This document shows positions 57,750-64,000 of a stretch of DNA of 64,000 bases, piece after piece. Positions within the stretch are counted from its first letter, which is position 1. Every line of letters starts with the position of its first letter. Below the pieces are notes generated by a model. It saw only the letters and a program-made list of their open reading frames with translations. It ran no database searches and was not told the origin of the DNA. The position numbers were made by a program, and so were the translations under genes. Origin of the DNA: CAYLMM01 sp964384825 (lineage in GTDB: Bacteria; Krumholzibacteriota; Krumholzibacteriia; LZORAL124-64-63); assembly GCA_964384825.1 (NCBI GenBank), contig CAYLMM010000001.1, positions 62,001 to 126,000 of the forward strand, read 5' to 3'.

Positions 57750-59564
57750 CTATTCGGCGGCGGTCAGCTCCTCCCAGGAGCGAACCTTGGCCAGGTTCTT
57801 CTCGTTGACGACCACGGGGAATTCCTGGCGCCACTCGTCGAGCAGTTCGTTCAGGGCGGCGTCCTTGCGCTGACGGCGGATCCGCTCGGCCACGCCTTCG
57901 CGCACCTCGCTCAGTTCCTTCATGCGCTCGGGCGTGATCTCGTCGAGGCGGACCACGGCGAAGCCGGAGTCCAGCGCCACCGGGTCGGAAACGTCGCCGA
58001 CCGCGGCGAGCGAGAAGAACGCGTCGCGGACCTGGCCCGTGGCATGGGCCGGAAGCGGCTCAACGACGCCCTCGTTCGCGATGTTCTGCTTGTTCTGGCC
58101 GTAGGACGCGAGCAGTTCCTTCCACGAGGATCCGGAACGGGCGGCCGCGGCGGCCTCGGCTGCGACGCTCTGATCGGCGCAGTAGATGATCCGGCCCGAG
58201 CGGGTCTCGGAAACCTTGTACTCCTCGCGGTGCTCGTCCCAGAAGGCGCTCAGCTGCTCGGGCGTGACGAATTCCTCGATCTTCACGACCTCGTCGTGCA
58301 GCCGCGTGATCATCGCCTGTTCGCTGCGCTGACGGCCCTGGGCAATCACCCGGGGGTCATCCAGATAGCCACGCTCGCGGGCCTCGGAGACCAGCAGCCG
58401 GCGGTCGACCATATCGGTTTCGATCTTGTTGCGGACGCCGCCGAGATTCGTGTTCTTCTTCGGCCGCTGGAAGGTGTTCATGTCGTCGAAGAGGTTCTTG
58501 TAGTCGCCGATCGTCCAGGACTCCGGCTCCTTGTCGAGATCCAGCCGGCAGCTCATGAAGAACCGGTTGAGATCCTTGCGGTCGATCTTCAACGGCTCGA
58601 GCAGGCTCTGGTCCACGGGGTCCTTGGTCTCCGGATCGAGGTAGAGCTCGTCCACGGGCAGGCCATCGTAGATGATCCGCAGGGATTCCTCGTCCATCTT
58701 GTACTCGTGGCGTTCACGGCTCTCGGCGACGAACTTCTGACGGGCCAGGTTGATGCGCCGGCCCCTGATGGTGCTCTCGATCCGCGTCCGGTAATCGTCG
58801 GTCAGCTCGGGCACGTCGATGTCGCGGACGGCCTCCACCCGCAGGATCCAGAATCCGTAGATCGTCTTGACCGGCTGGCTGACCTCGCCCACCTCGAGAC
58901 CGAAGACGGCCTCCTCGAAATCGTCGGAGGTCTGGCCGTAGTGGACCACGAAGGAGTAGTCGCCCGCGGGTCCCTTCGAACCGGTGTTGAACTCGTCGGC
59001 GACTTCCTTCCAGGGATCGCCGGCGAGGATCCTTTCCCGGGCCGCCAGGGCGTCCTGCTCCATGTCGCAGATCATGAACATCAGGCGGCGCTCCTGGCGC
59101 GACATCTCGTAGTAGTCCAGGACATCCTGCTCGGTCACTTTCGCGGTGGGCGTTTCGATCAGGTCCAGGTGCATCAGCTTGCCGCCCTCGACCTCGCGCA
59201 CCGCGTTGTTGATGCCCATGACGCTTTCGCTCGACCCGTAGCCCAGATCGACGGCCTTGGCCGCCATCAGTTCCTTGTTGGTGATCACGTCGAGGAAGGC
59301 CTTCTTGCCGGCCATGGTCGCGGTGTCGACCGTCTCGCCGTTCTCGTCGACGGGAAGCTCCTCGCGGGCCAGCTTGCCGAGCTTCAGCTCGTAATAGGCC
59401 GCGGTCACCTCGCGATCGCCCACGGTCAGGATGACGGAATCGCCGTCCGCGTCTCCGCCGCCGCATCCGGCCAGCAGGACCGGCAGCAGGAAGGCGGCGC
59501 AGAGCAGGGACAACAAGGCGAGGCCGGCGGGTCGTGCCGACCGCTGAATGCGGCTGGGGGTCAT
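57750..59564 (-). CDS. Lipoprotein peptidyl-prolyl isomerase (SurA/PpiD/PrsA-like)
   Basis: A 604-residue lipoprotein with lipobox LLAGC (Cys34), then a SurA/PrsA-type N-terminal domain (SVILTVGDREVTAAYYELKL) and a parvulin domain (about 160-260: DPWKEVADEF, GPAGDYSFVVHYG, ISQPVKTIYGFWIL-like core). A second, more divergent parvulin-like region lies near 455-560 (RSGRIIYCADQS ... VGDVSDPVALDSGFAVVRLD). Likely a membrane-anchored periplasmic folding factor. AAGGAG lies 7 nt before the ATG. It is 14 nt behind mfd and 65 nt ahead of the SurA-like gene, giving two isomerases in tandem. Confidence 0.85.
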   Translation of the reverse strand: MTPSRIQRSARPAGLALLSLLCAAFLLPVLLAGCGGGDADGDSVILTVGDREVTAAYYELKLGKLAREELPVDENGETVDTATMAGKKAFLDVITNKELMAAKAVDLGYGSSESVMGINNAVREVEGGKLMHLDLIETPTAKVTEQDVLDYYEMSRQERRLMFMICDMEQDALAARERILAGDPWKEVADEFNTGSKGPAGDYSFVVHYGQTSDDFEEAVFGLEVGEVSQPVKTIYGFWILRVEAVRDIDVPELTDDYRTRIESTIRGRRINLARQKFVAESRERHEYKMDEESLRIIYDGLPVDELYLDPETKDPVDQSLLEPLKIDRKDLNRFFMSCRLDLDKEPESWTIGDYKNLFDDMNTFQRPKKNTNLGGVRNKIETDMVDRRLLVSEARERGYLDDPRVIAQGRQRSEQAMITRLHDEVVKIEEFVTPEQLSAFWDEHREEYKVSETRSGRIIYCADQSVAAEAAAAARSGSSWKELLASYGQNKQNIANEGVVEPLPAHATGQVRDAFFSLAAVGDVSDPVALDSGFAVVRLDEITPERMKELSEVREGVAERIRRQRKDAALNELLDEWRQEFPVVVNEKNLAKVRSWEELTAAE

Positions 59565-59578
59565 GACATCTCCTTGGA

Positions 59579-62500
59579 TCAGATCTTTCCCGTTTTTCCG
59601 GGGGCGGCGGCCGGATCGGCGGCGCCGCTCCGCAGGCGCTCCAGCAGATCGAGCACGGCATGAGCCGCAGCCGGAGCTTCCTCCCGCGCGACGGGGACCT
59701 GCATGATGAATTGATCGACGGCCTTGAACATCAGGCCCCGGGGACCGGTTCCCATCAAACCCCGTATTATAGGGGGGCGGGGTTCGCGCCCGCCAGCGAA
59801 AAAGAAAGACAGGTTCTTCCGTCCGGCGCGGACCTCCTCCACGCCGTTGCAGGCGGCGAGCAGGCGGATCCGGTAGGTGGTCACCAGGTTGTTCACCGCA
59901 TCGGGCAAGGGACCGTATCGGTCCTGGATCTCCTCCTCGAGCCGGCCGAAATCGCGGGGATCGCGGACGCGGGCCAGCCGCTGGTAGAGCTCCATCTTCT
60001 GTTCCGGGTCGCCGATGTAGTCGTCCGGCAGGAACGCGGGCAGATGCAGATCGACCTTCACGTCGATCGGAGCCGCGCCGACGCCGCCCTTCAGCTCGGC
60101 CGCCGCCTCCTCCAGCAGGCGGCAGTAGAGATCGAATCCGATCGCCTCCATGTGGCCGTGCTGCTCGTCGCCCAGCAGGTTGCCGGCGCCGCGGATCTCG
60201 AGGTCGCGCATGGCGATGTGGTAGCCCGAGCCCAGCGCCTGGAACTCCTGCAGCGCCGCCAGCCGCCGCCGCGCGTCGATGGTCAGCCGCTCGCCGGGCG
60301 GGGTCATCAGGTAGGCGAAGGCCCGCTGGTTCGACCGCCCCACGCGGCCGCGCAACTGGTAGAGCTGGGCCAGTCCGAAGCGATCGGCGCGGTCGATGAT
60401 GATGGTGTTGACCCGCGGCATGTCCAGCCCGGACTCGATGATCGTGGTGGTCACCAGCACGTCGTATTCGTAGGCCAGAAACGCGGTCATCACCTTCTCG
60501 AGCTCGGCCTCCTTCATCCGGCCGTGGGCCACGCAGATCCGCGCCTCGGGCAGCAGCTTGCCGATGGTGGCCGCCATCCCCTGGATGGTCTCGATGCGGT
60601 TGTGGACGAAGAACACCTGCCCGCCGCGGTGCATCTCGCGCAGGATCCCCTCGCTCAGCACCCCCTCGTCGAAGGCGCAGAGCTCGGTCTGGATCGGCAG
60701 GCGATCCCGCGGCGGGGTGTTGATCAGGGACATGTCCCGCGCGCCCATCAGGGCCAGATAGAGGGTGCGCGGGATGGGCGTCGCGGTCAGCGTCAGCACG
60801 TCGATCTGCCTGCGCAGCTCCTTGATGCGCTCCTTGTGGCGGACGCCGAACCGGTGCTCCTCGTCGATCACCAGCAGCCCCAGATCGGCGAAGCGCACGT
60901 CGCGCGAGAGCAGCCGGTGGGTGCCGACCAGGACGTCCAGCTTCCCCTCGCGGGCGCGGGCCAGCAGCTCCTTCTGCTCCCGGGAGTTCTGCAGCCGGCT
61001 CAGGACGCCGACCTTCACCGGGAAATCGCGGAACCGCTCGGCGAAGGTGATGCCGTGCTGGTTCGCCAGCAGGGTCGTCGGACAGAGCACCGCGACCTGG
61101 CGTCCGGCGGCGACGGCCTTGAAGGCGGCCCGCATCGCGACCTCGGTCTTGCCGTAGCCGACATCACCGCAGACCAGGCGGTCCATGGGCCGTTTCGATT
61201 CCAGATCGTTCCGGACGTCCTCGATGGCGCGGTACTGGTCGCGGGTCTCCTCGAACAGGAAGGATTCGCTCAGGGCCCGGTGCAGGGGGCCGTCGGGCGG
61301 ATAGGCGTGGCCGGGACGGGACTGGCGCGAGGCGTAGAGCTCGATGAGCTCGGCGGCCATGGCCCGGATCGCCTTGCGCGCCTTCTTCGTCACCCGCGCC
61401 CAGGAGGCCGAGCCCAGCTTGCTCAGCGGCGGATCGGCGTCCTTGTCCGAACTGTAGCGCTCGACCTGGTCGATCTTCTCGACCGGCACGTAGACCTTGT
61501 CGTCGCCCGCGTATTCCAGCAGCAGGCACTCGCGCTCGGTGCCCTCGACCGAGATCCGCCGCAGGCCGCGGTAGCGGGAAATGCCGTACTCGAGATGGAC
61601 CACGAACTCGCCGGGCTGCAGGGTGCCGGAATCCTTCACCACGCCCGAGCCGCGGAACCGGGCCCGCGCCCGCTTGCGGTAGCGCTCGAAGAACTCGTGG
61701 TCGGTGATGCAGACCAGGCCCGCGTCCTCCCAGACGAAGCCGCCGCTGATCGGCCCCGCGGTCGGCGTCGCGAAGGGCGCGGGTTCGCCCTGTTCGGCCA
61801 ACAGGTCGGTCAGGCGGTCGGCCTGACCTCTGTTGGCGCAGAGAACGAAGGTGCCGCGGCCCTCGGCCTCGTGTCCGACCAGCGCCTCGCGCAGGGCGGC
61901 CACGTCGCCGCCCTTGATCCCGGGATCGCGGGTGCGGAAGGCCGCCGCGGGCTCGGGGCTGCGGCCGAGCCAGGCTCCGGCCTCGTCGCCGGCGATCCAC
62001 GACTCCGCCAGCAGCAGCGTCGGATTTTCGACCGCGGCCAGATCCGGTTTCCCGGCAACGAGTTCCCCGATCTCCGGCAGCCAGGGATCCGATTCCAGCC
62101 GGGCCTGCCTGACCCTTTCGATCTCGCCGTCCTGCAACCGGGCCTGCTCCCCTTGCCGCACGGGATCGATCCAGAACACGGGGCAGGATTCCGGCAGGTG
62201 GTCGAAGAGCAGGGCGGTCTCGCCGAAGAGCGGCAGAAAGGTTTCGAGGCCGGCGCTGTGGACCCTTTCCTCGATCCGCTCGTCGAGGTCGGCGCGGGCG
62301 TCGTCGTCCATCTCGCCGGCCAGGGCCGCGATCTCGACCTTCAAGCGGGCCGCCATCTCGGCGTCGTCGTCGCGGAGCAGATCGCTGCCCGGCAGGATCC
62401 GCCCCGAGTCGAAGGTCTCGCGGGAACGCTGGGTCTCGGGATCGAAGCTGCGCACCGAGACGATCTCGTCGTCGAAGAATTCGATCCGCAGGGGGTCGCC

Positions 62501-62977
62501 GCCGGGGGCGAAGACGTCGATCAGCCCGCCGCGGCGGGCGTAATCGCCGATCCGGGTGACCATACCGGTCGGCGCGTAGCCCCGCTCGTCGAGGGCCCGG
62601 CAGAAATCGTCGCGATCACGGCGGCCGCCGACTTCCAGATCCAGGATCGCGGCGGCCAAGCGATCCGGCGCGATCACCCGCTGGCGAACCCCGAAGAGCG
62701 AGGTGACGGCCAGGCAGGGACGTTCGCCGGCCAGACGGTCCAGGCCGGCGAGGAAGGCCCCGACCAGCTCCGGCGCCGGGGAGTTGCGGTCGAAGGCCAG
62801 AACCTCCTGCTGCGGCAGGTAGACCACGTCTTCGGGGCCGAGCCAGGTCTCGAGGTCGTCCGCCAGGTCGAGGGCCGCGTCGCGGGTGGGAGCCACGAGC
62901 AGGACCGGCCGCGAGGTCTCGCGGAACCAGGCGGCGAGCAGCAGCGAGGCGGAGGAACCGACCAGGCCGGAAATCAG
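59579..62977 (-). CDS. mfd: Transcription-repair coupling factor Mfd (5' end cut by assembly gap)
   Basis: The 1,132 codons present cover nearly all of Mfd, the ATPase that removes stalled RNA polymerase and recruits UvrA. Order: UvrB-like D1 beginning at ISGLVGSSASLLLAAWF (right at the gap) with LPQQEVLAFDRNSPAPE; RNA-polymerase-interacting CarD-like domain (LQPGEFVVHLEYGISRYRGL); helicase with GDVGYGKTEVAMRA, VIDEEHRFGVRHK, IPRTLYLALMGARDMS and GRVGRSNQRAFAYL; C-terminal TRCF domain (YQRLARVRD, EIQDRYGPLPD). The reading frame runs without interruption into the ten-N gap at 62978. The missing N-terminal segment is probably the fragment at 63056-63143. Confidence 0.96.
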   Translation of the reverse strand: MISGLVGSSASLLLAAWFRETSRPVLLVAPTRDAALDLADDLETWLGPEDVVYLPQQEVLAFDRNSPAPELVGAFLAGLDRLAGERPCLAVTSLFGVRQRVIAPDRLAAAILDLEVGGRRDRDDFCRALDERGYAPTGMVTRIGDYARRGGLIDVFAPGGDPLRIEFFDDEIVSVRSFDPETQRSRETFDSGRILPGSDLLRDDDAEMAARLKVEIAALAGEMDDDARADLDERIEERVHSAGLETFLPLFGETALLFDHLPESCPVFWIDPVRQGEQARLQDGEIERVRQARLESDPWLPEIGELVAGKPDLAAVENPTLLLAESWIAGDEAGAWLGRSPEPAAAFRTRDPGIKGGDVAALREALVGHEAEGRGTFVLCANRGQADRLTDLLAEQGEPAPFATPTAGPISGGFVWEDAGLVCITDHEFFERYRKRARARFRGSGVVKDSGTLQPGEFVVHLEYGISRYRGLRRISVEGTERECLLLEYAGDDKVYVPVEKIDQVERYSSDKDADPPLSKLGSASWARVTKKARKAIRAMAAELIELYASRQSRPGHAYPPDGPLHRALSESFLFEETRDQYRAIEDVRNDLESKRPMDRLVCGDVGYGKTEVAMRAAFKAVAAGRQVAVLCPTTLLANQHGITFAERFRDFPVKVGVLSRLQNSREQKELLARAREGKLDVLVGTHRLLSRDVRFADLGLLVIDEEHRFGVRHKERIKELRRQIDVLTLTATPIPRTLYLALMGARDMSLINTPPRDRLPIQTELCAFDEGVLSEGILREMHRGGQVFFVHNRIETIQGMAATIGKLLPEARICVAHGRMKEAELEKVMTAFLAYEYDVLVTTTIIESGLDMPRVNTIIIDRADRFGLAQLYQLRGRVGRSNQRAFAYLMTPPGERLTIDARRRLAALQEFQALGSGYHIAMRDLEIRGAGNLLGDEQHGHMEAIGFDLYCRLLEEAAAELKGGVGAAPIDVKVDLHLPAFLPDDYIGDPEQKMELYQRLARVRDPRDFGRLEEEIQDRYGPLPDAVNNLVTTYRIRLLAACNGVEEVRAGRKNLSFFFAGGREPRPPIIRGLMGTGPRGLMFKAVDQFIMQVPVAREEAPAAAHAVLDLLERLRSGAADPAAAPGKTGKI

Positions 62978-62987
62978 NNNNNNNNNN
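62978..62987. other. Assembly gap (10 N)
   Basis: Ten consecutive N inside the mfd reading region. The true gap length is unknown, since ten is a common placeholder. Sequence right of it is anomalous (see next entry). Confidence 0.99.
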
Positions 62988-63055
62988 AAACGGGGGGGGG
63001 GAAGAAGGGGGGGGGGAGGCCCACACGGGCCGGAAAGGGGGGGCGGGGGGGGGGG
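62988..63055. other. G-homopolymer-rich low-quality sequence beside the gap
   Basis: A 68-nt stretch of runs of 7 to 11 G broken by single A, C or short fragments. It matches neither neighbour's codon pattern and would encode only poly-Pro on the minus strand. Most simply it is a sequencing artefact at a contig end (poly-G calls), not biology. Confidence 0.85.
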
Positions 63056-63143
63056 AATCGGCCGCGCGCAGGGCGGACTCCACCGCCGCGACGCCCTCGA
63101 CGAGGGCCTCGCGCGGGACGGGCCGGCCGAGCAGGCCGTTCAA
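63056..63143 (-). CDS. mfd: Probable N-terminal fragment of mfd beyond the gap
   Basis: Reading leftward from a TTG at 63143, which overlaps the cysteine desulfurase stop as TTGA, the frame encodes NGLLGRPVPREALVEGVAAV then ESALRAADS before entering the poly-G stretch. Short helical sequence of this kind precedes the first conserved block in Mfd of Bacillus type, and the TTGA coupling is the style of this genome. So this is most likely the first ~29 codons of mfd. Frame continuity across the gap cannot be shown. Confidence 0.55.
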
Positions 63144-64000
63144 AACGTCTGCCTCTCCTTGCCGAAGGGCGTGATCGACCGCAGGCGCTCCACGATGCGG
63201 GGCATGACGGCGGCCACGTAATCGGCTTCCTCGACGGTGTTGTAGCGGCTCAGCGAGAACCGGATCGAGCCGTGGGCCGAGATGAACGGGATGCCCATGG
63301 CCTTCAGCACGTGCGACGGCTCCAGGCTGCCCGAGGTGCAGGCCGAGCCGCTCGAGGCGGCGATGCCGGCGTGATCCATCAGCAGCAGGATCCCCTCGCC
63401 CTCGATGTAGTCGAAGCTGATGTTGGTGGTGTTCGGCAGCCGGTTGTCGGGATCGCCGTTGATCCGGCAATCCGGCACCGCCGGCAGGATCGCCTGTTCG
63501 AGCCGGTCGCGCATCCCGCGCACCACGGTGTTCTCGTGTTCGATGTTAGCCAGCGCCAGCTCGCAGGCCCGCCCCAGGCCGACCAGGCCCGGCATGTTCT
63601 CGGTTCCGGCGCGGCGCCCGCGCTCCTGGTGGCCGCCGACGATCAGCGGCCGCAGCCGCACGCCGCGGCGGGCGTAGAGGGCGCCCACCCCCTTGGGCGA
63701 ATGCAGCTTGTGGCCCGAGATCGACAGCAGATCGATCGTCGAGGCGCTCATGTCCAGCGGCAGCTTGCCGGCCGCCTGGACCGCGTCCACGTGGTAGACC
63801 GCGCCGCTGTGCTCCTTGACGATGCGGCCGATCTCCTCGGTCGGGAAGATCACGCCGGTCTCGTTGTTGGCGGCCATGACGCTGACCACCGCGGTGTCGG
63901 GGCGCAGGGCCGCCTTCAGCTCGTCGAGATCGAGCCGGCCCATGCCGTCGACGCCGAGATAGGTCACCTCGCAGTTGTCGCGCATCTTCTCGAGCTCGCG
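63140..64000 (-). CDS. Cysteine desulfurase (IscS/NifS family), partial
   Basis: The C-terminal 286 residues of a class V aminotransferase-fold cysteine desulfurase, running off the right edge. PLP-binding Lys is in SISGHKLHSPKGVGALY, VYHVDAVQAAGKL and GTENMPGLVGLG are typical, and the catalytic Cys is in SSGSACTSGSLEPSHVL, the loop of group I (IscS/NifS) enzymes. It supplies sulfur for Fe-S clusters or tRNA thiolation. NifS and IscS cannot be told apart from this part. It heads or lies within the long leftward operon, coupled to mfd by TTGA. Confidence 0.94.
   Translation of the reverse strand, partial: RELEKMRDNCEVTYLGVDGMGRLDLDELKAALRPDTAVVSVMAANNETGVIFPTEEIGRIVKEHSGAVYHVDAVQAAGKLPLDMSASTIDLLSISGHKLHSPKGVGALYARRGVRLRPLIVGGHQERGRRAGTENMPGLVGLGRACELALANIEHENTVVRGMRDRLEQAILPAVPDCRINGDPDNRLPNTTNISFDYIEGEGILLLMDHAGIAASSGSACTSGSLEPSHVLKAMGIPFISAHGSIRFSLSRYNTVEEADYVAAVMPRIVERLRSITPFGKERQTF

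Noticed and set aside
62988..63060. G-quadruplex-forming regulatory element
   Set aside because: The G runs sit directly beside an N gap inside mfd and disrupt its frame; a sequencing artefact is much more likely.
1..64000. tRNA, rRNA, CRISPR array, prophage, insertion sequence or plasmid origin
   Set aside because: No cloverleaf-like intergenic segment, no regularly spaced repeats, no transposase, integrase, capsid or replication-initiator gene was found; gene order and composition look chromosomal throughout.

Overview
The window is a GC-rich (roughly two-thirds G+C by eye), densely packed, mostly minus-strand stretch of bacterial chromosome from a Gram-negative organism with an outer membrane. 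Evidence for the outer membrane is a C-terminal-Phe beta-barrel protein, lipoproteins and periplasmic PpiC-type isomerases. The organism appears motile and chemotactic (complete che operon) and has a four-subunit 2-oxoacid:ferredoxin oxidoreductase, as in many anaerobes or facultative lineages. The DUF4159/DUF4175/TPR gene group, together with a secreted protein of the type usually mislabelled asparagine synthetase B, is a hallmark of Gemmatimonadota, Bacteroidota and relatives. I would therefore place the contig in an FCB-type lineage (Gemmatimonadota, Krumholzibacteriota, Eisenbacteria or similar), but cannot go further from sequence alone. A ten-N gap next to G-homopolymer junk near the right end indicates a draft or metagenome assembly. 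No tRNA, rRNA, CRISPR, insertion sequence or prophage was seen.

Region 1 (1-4.2 kb): cupin protein, flavin reductase-like protein, a soluble histidine kinase with a cysteine-bearing PocR-like sensor, a small NadR-like ATPase and an ACT-domain protein. A ~220-bp GC-rich nested palindrome lies between the last two. Region 2 (4.2-15.6 kb): chemotaxis. On the plus strand are a short chemoreceptor-like protein, a CheY-like regulator and a CheX-like protein. Converging on them is a minus-strand operon: chemoreceptor, cheA, cheW, cheR, cheD, HDOD protein, cheY, cheX-like, cheB. The two receptors and the soluble histidine kinase share a TCAAG-N14-NCCGAA upstream motif resembling a sigma-28 (FliA) promoter, suggesting one motility regulon.

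Region 3 (15.7-31.2 kb): porGDAB operon with a textbook terminator; aroB converging on priA; a four-gene signalling operon (GGDDF response regulator, CheY-like regulator, a 905-residue GAF-kinase-GAF-HD-GYP protein, CheY-like regulator) preceded by a sigma-54-like promoter; a HAD phosphatase - NAD(P)H-hydrate repair - tsaD operon; and a CPBP membrane protease.

Region 4 (31.2-44.2 kb): a tightly coupled six-gene operon of an NTF2-like secreted protein, a giant 1,616-residue NtrY-like kinase with about 14 membrane segments, a DUF4159 protein, a DUF4175 coiled-coil membrane protein, a TPR protein and the misnamed AsnB-like protein. This is the least understood system in the window.

Region 5 (44.3-48.8 kb): secD-secF with a near-consensus sigma-70 promoter and a terminator, then a divergent polysaccharide deacetylase. 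Region 6 (48.8-64 kb): a long collinear run of cysteine desulfurase, mfd (interrupted by the assembly gap), two parvulin-type isomerases, holB, ricT, tatD, rsmA, an outer-membrane barrel protein and two lipoproteins, ended by a strong intrinsic terminator. Gene starts across the window are commonly coupled by ATGA, GTGA, TTGA or TGATG overlaps, and TTG and GTG starts are frequent.
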